Shown: one piece after another, positions 22,249 through 32,184 of the stretch
How positions within the stretch are numbered: position 1 is the stretch's first letter
Layout of the letters: every line of letters begins with the position of its first letter
Assembly: GCA_022559985.1 (NCBI GenBank)
Contig: JAFJTR010000006.1
Span: 496,001-560,000, forward strand
DNA length: 64,000 bases
Reading direction: 5' to 3'
From: Parastagonospora avenae f. sp. tritici 18332-5
Taxonomy: Eukaryota; Ascomycota; Dothideomycetes; Pleosporales; Phaeosphaeriaceae
Made by a program: the position numbers and the translations under genes
The notes under the pieces: model-generated
The model's database searches: none
What the model was told of the DNA's origin: nothing
What the model saw: only the letters and a program-made list of their open reading frames with translations

Positions 22249-23935
22249 CTATACGTCCATATCCGAATCTGAGTCCATCTCTGCGTCCATCTCTGCGTCC
22301 ATCTCTGCGTCCATCTCTGCGTCCATCTCTGCGTCCATCTCTGCGTCCATCTCTGCGTCCATCTCTGTGTCCGAATCATTCTCTTCATCGTCTGACTCCT
22401 CGCCTTGATAAAGCTCTTCTTCCTGGATGGCTGTACCCGGACCTTCATCCTTCGATGGCAGAACAAAATGAGGCTTCTCTGCTGTAAAACCTGGTTCGTC
22501 TAGTAATTTCGAGGAAGTGCCGAACATTCCAGGTACACATCTGACTTTCAGCTTTATTCCACATGCTATGAGCCCATCTACCAGGTGTCGCAAGGTCCCA
22601 ATAGTAACATCGTTCATTTCGAAACGCCGACTGACACCCTCGTCGGCCATTCTCTTTTCGAAGGATATATCCAATGTAAGCCGCAAGTAGAGCACAGGCT
22701 CATGCGAATGTCGTAGAGAGCCCGTTGCTGAAGATGTTGAAGCTCTCAGGATCTCCAATTCTTCTGCAACAAGTCCAAGCTCTTCTACAGGAATATTGCT
22801 AATTGCGAGGTCTTTGAGGCCTTGAGGTAGGATTGTCTGTGGCTCAGATAAGACCTGCAGATGCGATTTGTGTTTCGGATTGATCAGCTGCTAGTCCACT
22901 CTAAGATCTTGCAGCTGGAGCATGTTCTTGGACGTATCGAATCCAAGCCCGAACTGGTGAGTTTGTTGTTCAGCCCATGTAAACACTCTTAACTTCGGTG
23001 TACTTCTCCACTGCGCGAAGAAGAGCCAAGTGGTTCCAATACTCAGGTTCATGGTGGCTGAAGCCTACGCAGGACAGCAGGCAGAGTTTTCTGGGGCTGG
23101 CTAGCCATGGCGTCTCGATGATGCTTTTGACAACTTCTGGTGAAATGTCCAGGCCCTCAAAGCGTAGCGAGGTCAACGTTGGCGTGACGGGTGTCAAGCT
23201 AGGCTGAGGTATTGTAACGCATTCGTCAGAGTAGAGCATCGCCAACGAAGCTGGTTGTTGTTGTTTTGCAACACACAAACTCTCCATACCAGGTAATATC
23301 ACGATGAAGGGTATATCATCGGGACTGCTGGAGTGTGTACTAAGCTTTCTCAGCTTGCGCAACGGTCTATCTCCTGGCCAAGGTAGTCCAAGAAGCTGAC
23401 GCACTGTGGTGTGTTTGTGTAATCCCCCTTCGCGGAGTGCAACGAAATCGATATTTTGCGCAATGCACATGATAAGAGCAGCCACTGGATCTACACAACG
23501 AGATGTGTAGCATGATCCGGCCCACTGGTGACAGAAGTCAACAACTTCAATGCTGGCAATGCTCTGGATCTCTTCTGAGAAGAGACGCACAACTTGGTCG
23601 ATCCTGTTTCGAATTTGATTGGCTCTGTCCCAAAGCTTCTTGCGTAAGGTCAAATCCGCATGCGTGTCGGACTCTCCCCACATATGACAATCGTGACCAA
23701 AACCGAATCGCTTAATGTGCAACCCAACACTTGGGCGGTCAAGGATAGTGACCAGCAAACATCTGATATGGTAGGTTTCGAGGTCACGGAAGGTGTTGTT
23801 CTGGTATAAGTAGGGCTACACAATGTTGCGATAGTATTTCGAGACTTTAGAGAAGGCGCTAAGGGTTTGCGTATCGCCGACAAGGTGTGCGGAAATGTTG
23901 GAGTCGAGCTCTGTCGAGAGCTTACTGAAAGACAT
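22249..23935 (-). pseudogene. Decayed F-box protein gene with acidic repeat tail
   Basis: From ATG 23935 the minus strand reads an F-box-like start (KLSTELDSNISAHLVGDTQT, then LSAFSKVSKYYRNIV), a TAG at 23818-23816, and at once PYLYQNNTFRDLETYHIRCL in the same frame. This is the usual F-box continuation, so the TAG probably replaces CAG. The long leucine-rich C-terminal region typical of fungal F-box proteins follows to 22970. There the frame ends at TGA and continues one base over (FTWAEQQTHQFGLGFDT). A second TAG interrupts it (LRVD, TAG, QLINPK). The final part is open to 22249 and ends in an acidic tail of eight MDAE-type repeats. Two nonsense codons and one frameshift make it a pseudogene, unless this is a sequencing or allelic artefact. 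F-box proteins are SCF ubiquitin-ligase adaptors. Confidence 0.75.
22273..22368. repeat. 12-bp minisatellite, eight units, coding for MDAE repeats
   Basis: The unit gtccatctctgc repeats eight times head to tail, the last unit differing by one base. On the minus strand it encodes a tandem Glu-Met-Asp-Ala acidic repeat at the end of the F-box remnant. The near-perfect unit identity suggests recent expansion. Confidence 0.95.
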
Positions 23936-24260
23936 GGCTTCGTTTGCCAGTCGCGACTGTCGAATCACCCAACGTGTTTAAGTCGTTTTAACCGCGTACC
24001 GGAGCGTAAGTGTGGACCCGAGGGTGACCGTTTGCGCAGGTGCCAAGGCCTGACTAGTGCCACTTGCACGTGTTTTCCTTTCACTACTCTCATTAGCTCT
24101 TGCTCAAGCGACCGGGAGATAAGAAAGTCTTCTGCGGCTGCTCAAAATCAGACGAGGTTGCTAGAAACCTCGAACGCGGTCACAGAGCCGGGCCAGACTT
24201 CACGCGATCTTCAGGATTTCAGTCAGGGTTTTGTTAAACATATCGCAAAATTGGTCATCT
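23936..24260. other. Spacer between F-box remnant and amidohydrolase gene
   Basis: 325 bp. It holds the promoter side of the F-box remnant and the 3' flank of the M20 gene. Nothing else was recognised. Confidence 0.5.
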
Positions 24261-25726
24261 TTATTTCCCCAGAAACGTCAGTGCAGAAACAACATACCCA
24301 TCAATCCCCTTCGTCAATGTCGGCTGAATGACTGGTGCAAAGAACGGACTATGGTTTCCCGGTAGCTCTTTCATCTTGCCTTCCTTCTCCGCCTTGTCAT
24401 ACACCTCGGGATCGACACCCCCATACAAGAAGAAACAGCTCGGCTTCCCCACCGCTGTGGCTAGGATACCAAAGTCTTCACTACCCTGGAGACGCGATAT
24501 ATCGCTTTGGTAGCTGTTCTTTCCGGGCTTGAAGTACTCCGCGAAGCTTTGCTCCAAGGTACTGGTGACGTCTGCGTCGTTGAAGAGGAACGGGAAGCGT
24601 GTTGTTGGAGTGAGTACGGGCTGAGTAGGGTTTGAGGATGCGGTGGCTTCGGCGTCGATGATTGTCCTAACGCTCTTAAGAACATGATCGCGAGTTTCTG
24701 GTCGTGCAGTGCGGATGTTGAGTTTCAGGCTCGCCTCTTCTGGAATAATGTTCTCTGCATCGCCTGCATGGAACGCAGATACAGTTACTACTGCGAAATC
24801 CAGAGGATCTACTTCGCGGGCCACGATGGTCTGAAGTCGTGTAACAGTAGACGCAGCTTGCACAATCGGATCGATGCCTCGATGAGGCGTCGAAGCATGC
24901 GCTTGTCTTCCTCCAATCTTGAGCCTGCTGTACGTCAGCCCACAGTTATACATCTGTCACTCCCATACTTACTGAAACGAATCCGCTGCACTAGCAATCA
25001 GCCCTCTCTTCGTCCCAATAACACCTGAGGATCATTAGCTCAAACTCTTTCAGCGTGGTAAATCACCCACGCACCAGCTCTCTCAGGCATGACATGCGCT
25101 CCCACAACAACATTCGGCACCGGCACCCGATCATACAATCCGCCATCAACCATCGCCTGCGCTCCACCCGCCCTCTCCTCCGCCGGTTGAAACACCAGCA
25201 CCAGCGTCCCACTCCATGCATCTTTTGCTTTAGCCAACGTCTCCGCCGCACCAAGTAGCGCGGTAATATGCCTAACAACAAGCCATTAGTCCATGCATCA
25301 AATCACATGACACAACTTACATATCATGTCCACAAGCATGCATGACCCCCTTATCCACCCCCTCAAGATCCTTCATACGCTTCGTACTCGCATACGCCAA
25401 CCCCGTCCTCTCCTCCACGGGTAGCGCATCGATGTCCGCGCGCAACAAAAGCGTCTTACCCGGCCCATTCTTCAGCACCGCGGCGACGCCATGACCGCCG
25501 ATGGACGCGTGGATGGCATACGCGTTGAGCGATTCTAGATGCTTGACAATTGAGGCCGCGGTAGATTCTTCTTGGAAGCTGAGCTCGGGGTTGGCGTGGA
25601 AGTACTTGTCTTTGATGGGGTTAGGTAGGCGAGTGGAAGAGAAAGCGAATGTGGAGACGTACAGAGTTCTTCGTAGGATTTTAGGTTTGGGCGGTGCGTT
25701 TCGATTGTTTCTGTTATCGAAGGCAT
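24261..25726 (-). CDS. M20D-type metallo-amidohydrolase (IAA-amino acid hydrolase/aminoacylase-like)
   Basis: Exons are 25726..25663, 25609..25321, 25271..25075, 25024..24973 and 24924..24261, giving 421 aa. Joins are YEEL-Y-KYFHANPEL, CGHD-M-HITALL, MPERA-G-VIGTKRG and ADSF-Q-LKIGGRQ, over introns of about 50 nt. Motifs of peptidase family M20D are complete: FHANPELSFQE at the start, metal-site blocks LLLRADIDALPVEE, HACGHDMH, FQPAEE and VVVGAHVMP, the dimerisation domain beginning GGRQAHASTPHRGIDP, and the final metal histidine in GNHSPFFAP. Enzymes of this group remove acyl groups from amino acids or cleave indole-acetyl amino acid conjugates, using two metal ions in the cytosol. The substrate cannot be predicted. 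The last acceptor could also be three bases upstream, adding one residue. Confidence 0.93.
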
Positions 25727-26320
25727 GGTGGATGCTTTGATATATTTACTTTCGATATGGTGAGTTGTGTATTGTAAGTGGTGTATGTGCAGTTCTGTTT
25801 AGCTAAGCTTATCACTGTATTAACTAGGTGATATATGGTCCATTTATCCGAGTGCTGTATTTGGGGAAAAGAACTTTTCAAGATGCAAGAGAACGCCGAT
25901 GTCGTTGCGACAGAGTTGGGAGGGGTATGCAGCTTTCCCGACGGAGATAGGTCTAATGACGTATCGGACCAATGAACGTAGGCTTCGGTACAGCTCGCCG
26001 GTAGATGATCTTCAGAACCCGAACAAGCAGGAGAATAAGAAGATGGTATGAATTCTTCTTTGATGATACGTTTGCGGATGATAATAAATGGATTTAAGCT
26101 CCAGCACTCCTTACAATAGTGTACAGTTTATCCAAACACAACATGTGTTTTGGTGAGAACGCCGGAAGAAAGCTAAGAATCTATAAGAAAGCATCTAGAT
26201 CAGAGCGCGGACGAGATCGCGTAAAGTCTGCAGAACTGTGATTGACCTCGCTTTCGGTGCGCGCAAGCTCAGCAGTGTTCACGAAGATCGTCAGCCAGTA
26301 ATCCTACAATGCAACTCATT
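25727..26320. other. Intergenic region
   Basis: 594 bp, AT-rich, between two minus-strand genes. It should hold the amidohydrolase promoter and the 3' UTR of the next gene. Nothing else was recognised. Confidence 0.5.
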
Positions 26321-28211
26321 TCAAGAACCTGCAATGTCCTCGCTGTCCTTCTCGAGATGCCTGTCTAGGCTAGCCATCAGATCAGGCTCAGATGGTGGAG
26401 CGGAACATTCCTCCGTGGACGGCGCTTGGCTGGCCTCAGGCTCGGCCGCGCTCACTGCTGCAGGTTCAGATACTGGAGTCACCGCAGGGGCGGGGGCAGG
26501 CTCGGGCTCAGGTTCAGGTTGAGGCTCAGGTTGAGGCTCAAGTTGAGGCTCAACGGTTTCAGTTGTCTCAGTTGTGTCGATAGCCATAGGTTCTGGTTCG
26601 TCGACAGTTGCGGAAGTGGGGATTTGATTCAGCGAGTTCTGCCGGCTATGCGACATTGTCGACAGCGGCAGGTCGGGCGAGCTAGAAGCATCACGCACGG
26701 TGCTTGGCTCGGTCGTCTCAGGCGCGTCAGCAGGCGGCAAGGGCGATTCCTGTTTGGCGGGCGGCTCCGAGGTGGCTTCTGGAGCGGTCGCGGCGGCTGT
26801 AGATGAGGGATGTGCGGTGTCCAGAGTCGGTATCTCAGTGGTCTCTAAGTTTCGCGCGCTTGTTGGTGGTGGCGCAGGTCTCAAAGGCGTCGCTGGAGTC
26901 GCTGGATGTGAAGCATGCTCACCATCGTGGTCTTCCTCATCGGAGCCTTCGTCGCCAGAGCCTTCGTCATCCTCCCCGCCAGCATCAGCCATTGGCGTAT
27001 CGCCATCGGACGGTTCCACGGAGCCGCCTTCTTGCTTCAAACCAGGTACAGAAAGATGGTCTCCACCGGCGTTGGATGCGGGCGTTCCTTGCTCTGCTGC
27101 TCCCTCCACAAAATTTACTCTCTTCCTGCCACGACCTGGACCTCCGCGCTTCTTCTTAGGAGGCGGTGGTCGTCTTCGGGGCGGTGTTTGCGTCAAAATG
27201 TCGTTTGCTACCACAACGCCCTGTGCGTTCACCACACCGACTCCCTCTACGATAGTTCCAGGAGCGGCTGTGGCCGGCACAACTTCCATCGCATCGTCCG
27301 TAGGCTGGACCTCGCCTGCAACAGCTTGCCCTTCTGGAACAAGGACTTTGTACACAGTAGCATTTCCCTCAGCATCCAGCTTTTTGACCTTGGTTTCTCG
27401 CAACGCTGGCTGTGCTACACCGTTCATGACATACTGAGATGGGAGTCCTTTCCGCCTCTTTGCAAGGTACTCCGGTTCGGTCGCCTCGAGGTGGCGCGCG
27501 ACCTTGACATACTTCTTGACAGTGAATCCAGTTTGGACCTCTTTGTGCTCTTTCTCTTCATCTTCTACCTCATTATCATCTTCGACCGGAGCTGGCGGCT
27601 TGTAGACGCGGCCAGCACGTGCAGCACGCAGCAACTGTTGGGAGTGCTCCGGTAACATATTGGAGTCTCGTGGCATAGGAAGTTCAGGCCACGCGTCCTT
27701 GTCAGCTGGTCTATGATCATCTGCATTGGCTCCAATGGTGACCTCGACCTCTCGGTATTGGTTGATTGGGAGCCCTTCTAGTACATTGTGCTCTATCTGA
27801 CCGCGTCCTGACCTATTGGACCGGTCTCTGTTTCGAAACTAATTATGCTGTTAGCATCGGCGTTTCGACATGAACCACACACAGAACATGCGAGGAAGCA
27901 TTTGACGAAGCGTTGATGGATTTTGATGGATTTTGATGGATTTTGATGGATTTAGTGCGGAAGACCAGGTCGTGTTGGGTGCATGGTGTAGGGTATTGGA
28001 AGCTACTGTAGGATGACGGCCACATCATTGCATAGCGCATCACCTTTCTGGGCATGACGTATAATGAGATGAAAGAAGATGGTTTGTTCGGATAGAGTGC
28101 GACAACAAGAATAGCAACGTGCACGTGAAAGTAGCACGCGTCGCGAAACTGAAAATGTAGATGTTCGAGTAACACCAAGAGGAAACATCTCGTCACACTT
28201 ACCGGAGCCAT
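26321..28211 (-). CDS. Conserved fungal nuclear-type protein, Pro/Ala/Glu-rich, function unknown
   Basis: Exon 1 is 28211..28203 (three codons, MAP). A 364-nt intron leads in phase 0 to exon 2, 27838..26321, giving 508 aa. The protein starts MAPFRNRDRSNRSGRGQ, so the internal ATG at 27676 is not the start. Residues about 20-130 are the conserved part (HNVLEGLPINQYREVEV, WPELPMPRDSNMLPEHSQQL, VARHLEATEPEYLAKRRKGL). A basic Pro/Lys/Arg segment with an AT-hook-like GGPGRGRKR follows near 230. The remainder is acidic and Pro/Ala-rich with a short EPQPEPQP repeat. This composition suggests a chromatin or transcription role, which is inference. I do not recognise the family by name. The MAP-F join is plausible but rests on one donor (CCG|GTAAGT) and one acceptor. 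The intron is far longer than others in the window. Confidence 0.7.
27913..27953. repeat. 10-bp tandem repeat inside the long intron
   Basis: The unit ttttgatgga is present in three full and two partial copies within the 364-nt intron of the preceding gene. Confidence 0.9.
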
Positions 28212-28742
28212 GGTGTTATGCAGCTGCCTTGGTAGACGGTAGCGCGCAGATCGGGTGGAGGCAGGCGCGAGGGTCTGCAGCGGGAAGTCGCGGTGTGGTG
28301 AAGGGAAGGCGCGTCGGACGTGAAGTTGCGACTGCGTGGCTCGTGCGTTCGGGCGCGCTGATTCGCTACACGCCACAGATACAGCCACCGAGACTGTTTT
28401 TGGAGCATGACGAAAGAAAGGCTAGCTAACACTGTCAAAACCATCGCAGAAACTGACGAGACTTAATGGGGTGAATTTACGAATTTGTACATATGGCAGG
28501 TGGCTGTATGAGCAAGTGGCATCCACCACTCTTCGTTGGTAACCTTTCCTCTGTGGAAGTGCGATAACATACTGCCTACAATCGCCATTCTAACTTTATA
28601 TACGTGTGCTCAGTCATACGAGAGGAGTGTCGATAGTGTTACATGATCATAAGATCAGCGTTCATGACTTCATCAACAACTACAGGATGGCTCAATCCCA
28701 CCTAATGTTGTTAGCCTGCGCTGCAGTAGATACAAAGTCTGC
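28212..28742. other. Intergenic region
   Basis: 531 bp containing the promoter of the minus-strand gene to the left and the 3' flank of the Isd11 gene to the right. Nothing else was recognised. Confidence 0.5.
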
Positions 28743-29421
28743 TCACCCTTGATCCTTCTGCCGTACGATATCTCCCTTGTTGCCCGTTTGCTTTCCTTGC
28801 TTACCGCCTTCGACGACTAACCGGTCGAGCTGGTAAAATTGTGATATGACGGTTTGTCTCTGTTCCCAAAGTCAGCGGCCGTACTCCCAGGCATTGAAAC
28901 CTTGCCAGTGTCTATTCAAGAGAGCCACGCGCGTATGTATCCAGGCCCGTGAGGTTGCCGGTGTTCTCGCCACATATGCTCTGCGCCGAAACCTGGATCT
29001 CCTGTGGACTACGATACCCACGGGGTATTGCAGACACGCACCTTCAACATCTGCAGCTCCTTCAACCCCTTCTGCATAAGCTCTTGCACCCGTCTCTCCT
29101 CTGTTTCGCTCTTTGCTTCCCGGAACGCATCACGCGTCCTCCGTTTGGCATACTCGCGGAAGTTGTAAGCGGCAAACTGCCCGCCTTGTCTCAGGAGGGA
29201 CCGATACTAGGCGCGCAAGTCAGCCATGAACTCGCCATTTATCGTACGTCGTCGCTATTTATACGCTCGCCGAGGGTTGCGGTGGTGGTGGGCTGCAACG
29301 ATTCTGGCGTGCGATGCGGCGATTGAAACAGCGACGGAAAAGTCGTCGACAGTAAGGCGGGACGTACAAGGGATCGCACTTGGTAGGGCATGTCGCCTTT
29401 TGTTGCCTGTGTTAATGACAT
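28743..29421 (-). CDS. ISD11: Isd11/LYRM4 homologue, LYR-motif subunit of the mitochondrial cysteine desulfurase complex
   Basis: Three short exons, 29421..29368, 29206..29042 and 28859..28743, all phase 0, give 111 aa. The joins are YQVRSL|YRSLLRQG and LQMLK|RQTVISQFYQ. The LYR tripeptide that defines the family is split by intron 1 (Leu in exon 1, Tyr-Arg in exon 2). Family landmarks follow in order: QFAAYNFREYAKRRT, a long amphipathic helix (AKSETEERRVQELMQKGLKE), then RQTVISQFYQLDRLVVE, which closely matches the yeast Isd11 C-terminus. Isd11 binds and stabilises the desulfurase Nfs1 with acyl carrier protein in the matrix, and is essential for Fe-S cluster assembly. Introns are 161 and 182 nt, longer than most here. 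Confident assignment. Confidence 0.92.
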
Positions 29422-30044
29422 GGTGTGGAGTGTGTTGTGAGTGGAGGCGCCGCATGAGAATTAAATGTCGATTATGACATAGTCTGGCTTGACATCGGAG
29501 ATGAGCTCAATGCCCCGAGTCTAGTGGACGCGGACAAGCTGTGCGGGGAATCGTAGCGACACGCATTGGAACATCAATCATCTAAAAGATTTTGAGGACG
29601 CTCCTTTTCATTACTTTTCATAGTCTAGGACACGCGGTCTGGGCCCAAAATTATGCTTTTGTACACTGCGCTATGTGTCATATCATCACAGCGGACCAGC
29701 TCAGCATCCAGTAGTCGAGAACCGACCATCAATCGCTTTTCTGCTTGATCCCCTCCATGCTGCGGTACGCTGCGCCTCTTTATGAATTCCACGGCCATCG
29801 TCTCCAGGTCAACACAGATTCCCTCCTGTCCAGAGCTGACTGACCAATCTTCACGTTCGTCACTTACTTCCTCAACCGTGCACATGCACTTGCAGCATCA
29901 TCCTTTTCGCCGCCTTCGTCCTCCGAGTATTCACACCACTGCATGCCTCCAAAACACCGCCCAATGCATTGATGAAAGACTCGCTCGTGTAAAGGCAGAA
30001 TGCACAAACAAAGGAAAGAATTGCAGAATGGAAAATACACCAGC
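29422..30044. other. Intergenic region
   Basis: 623 bp between the Isd11 start and the 3' end of SF3A1 (both minus strand). An 86-codon minus frame at 29625-29885 has no recognisable feature. Otherwise promoter and UTR sequence. Confidence 0.5.
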
Positions 30045-31610
30045 CTACTGTCGGTATTTCTCCTGGATCCCGCGAAGCTGATCTTGCAAATTAACATTCT
30101 GCATCTGCGCCACCTTGTTGGGGTCGACATGTCCATCGTAGGACAGAGCTGCCTTCTTTCTACGCGCTTCTTCCTCTGGCGAGACGTTGTTGCCGCTGAC
30201 GCCATCATAGATGTCCTCACGCTGACTTGCAAAGCGTTTGAGGTTGTTCGCGACTTCGGCGGTGTTGATCGTCGTCGAGTAACGGGCTTCCATCTTGTCG
30301 CGCTGTTCTTTCCAGCGAGGGTCAAGCAGTTCGACTAGAACAGCATGTTAGCAAAGGATTCTTGGCACAATCGCAAGGCGGTACTCACTTCGGATATGCT
30401 CGTCCATCTCGTTCGCAGGAATGCTCTGCTTGCAGTTAGGGCACACGGCTAGCGCAACGTTGGTCTTCTTTGCGGCTGCGCGGGGAACGTAGTCTGTAAC
30501 GATGCGACCAGGAGCGCCCCTCGTCGCGGCTTGTGCGCGAGCTCTCTGCTCTTGCTCAGCCTGTCGTCGTGCCTGCTCCTCCTCGCGCGCCCTCTCGGCT
30601 GGCGACCTGTAGTCATGTGGAGGCGGTGCATATCCGCCGTACGGCGCCTGGACAGCGGGCGCCATGGGATACGCAGGGTGCATCGGCGGGGGCACATATT
30701 GCTGGGTCACGTTGTAGTACGTCTGTTCGTCGGGCGCAGCTTCTTCCAGACGCCTCGTTGAAAGTGACACCTCCGCCTTCTGTTCGAGTGATTGAGATTG
30801 CAGGTCGTTGAGAAGCGCGGGTGGAGGGAGATCTGCGTTGTCATCGACTTCATCAAACAAGACAGTTGCAATAACAGCGAAATCTTGCCAGTCAATGGTA
30901 GCATACTCTTTCTTCTCGTCCTCGGCCTTCTTTTCTTCCTTCTCCTTCTGTGCACTGACAAATTTGACGTATTCTGCGCGCTGCTTCGCTCGGTCGAGTA
31001 CGTGGAAGCGGTTCTCGATGTTGCGCCGTAGCTCTTCCTTGCGTTCCTCGATCGTCTTCTCCTCTTCAAGGAGGATCTTGTACTGCTCAACCAGGGAGCG
31101 GAAGAACGGGAAGAAGCTGTGGTTGACGCGCAGCCACTCGAACTGTGGGTTGCCGGCTTCGCGGGTGCGCAGCTCCTTGAGCCAGTTCTCACCCACGCGC
31201 GCAGTGTAGAGAGCTGTCGTCTTCAGCACGTCGAGATCTTTAGCACTAATGTTGGGCATGCGCGCGGAGAAGCGGAACTGCGCGGGCTCCGGGGGTCCTT
31301 TTGGCGTGTTGTCGATTACTTGCTGAGCAGACTGCTGGGTGGTCTTGCCTTTGCCCTCTTTTAGCATTTGCACGTACCAGGCAAAGTACGGGAAGTATGG
31401 GTCCTCATCGACAACAAAGTGCAAAGCGCTCTTCGGGTCGCCAGCAACGCGCTCCTTCATGGAGTGGAGAATGGCGTCGCCGCGGCGTGCGACGTAGTCG
31501 GCTGTCTTTGCGACACTCTCGCGAACACCAGGCGGGGGAATCGTCAAACTCGGTGGGGGTTTGACAGTGAGCTCGTGGCTTGAGGGCGCATCACCATTTG
31601 AGTTCGCCAT
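30045..31610 (-). CDS. PRP21: Splicing factor 3A subunit 1 (Prp21/SF3A1)
   Basis: Exons are 31610..30389 and 30334..30045, giving 503 aa. The join HIR-I-ELLDPRWKEQ spans a 54-nt intron (GTGAGT, GCTAAC branch). Two SURP (SWAP) modules are clear. The first covers residues about 30-87 (VAKTADYVARRGDAIL, then DPYFPYFAWYVQM). The second covers about 130-187 (LKTTALYTARVGENWL, then HSFFPFFRSLVEQYKILLEE). A PRP21-like charged helical region with TIDWQDFAVIATV follows, then a Pro/Tyr-rich stretch and a C-terminal CPNCKQSIPANEMDEHI motif, also typical of SF3A1. The ubiquitin-like domain found at the C-terminus of the animal protein is absent. The protein is a core part of the U2 snRNP SF3a complex in the nucleus. 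It diverges from the Pmt1 gene. Confidence 0.95.
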
Positions 31611-32184
31611 GATTGCAGCGGTTTCGTGATTCGATCTGCAACTGAGTGGTTGCGAAGGTGAGTTTGTCGCAGGAAATCCGAACGCGCGGGAGGCGCACGG
31701 ATCATGTCTTTGCCAAGCACAGCAACATCATGAAGCATCCAGTGCAGTAGTGAACCATATCAAATTGCGCAACGGCTGTCAAACTGAATTTGGAAGCCTT
31801 GCTGTGTCATCAACTACATTCAACAGTATCGCGAAGAAATTCATGGTATTTCCGTCGCTGAGTGCACTAGGCGACGAGCTCGTAACTATTCTCAGCTCTC
31901 CTCACTAGCGCGCTTTGGAACCTGGAACGACACGGTGGACTTTCCTCGAACGCAAGGACAAGGGTTACCTCACTACGCGGGACTGCCCCCCTAGCTGTTC
32001 AAAACCATTGCGACGCCGCCCACCTTCCAATTGCTGGACCTCTTCTTCATACTCTCTTTAACTTCTCTTGATGTTTTAGGGGGAGCTCACATTTGGTTTC
32101 AGTAATCTTGGAGCTATTACGACGCTCGTCGCAGTTTCAGCCCACCACCTGATCGACCGCAATACGTCCCCACACTACGCCATC
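31611..32184. promoter_or_regulatory. Divergent promoter region of SF3A1 and Pmt1 genes
   Basis: 574 bp between two divergent start codons. It must contain both promoters and leaders. A C-rich pyrimidine stretch near 31985-32060 precedes the Pmt1 leader. No defined operator was recognised. Confidence 0.6.

Noticed and set aside
22176..22487. Plus-strand frame with an LRPS repeat
   Set aside because: It is the reverse-strand reading of the 12-bp minisatellite in the F-box remnant.
26700..27655. Plus-strand frames of about 245 codons opposite the Pro/Ala-rich gene
   Set aside because: They are antisense to a supported minus-strand exon, with no recognisable motif.
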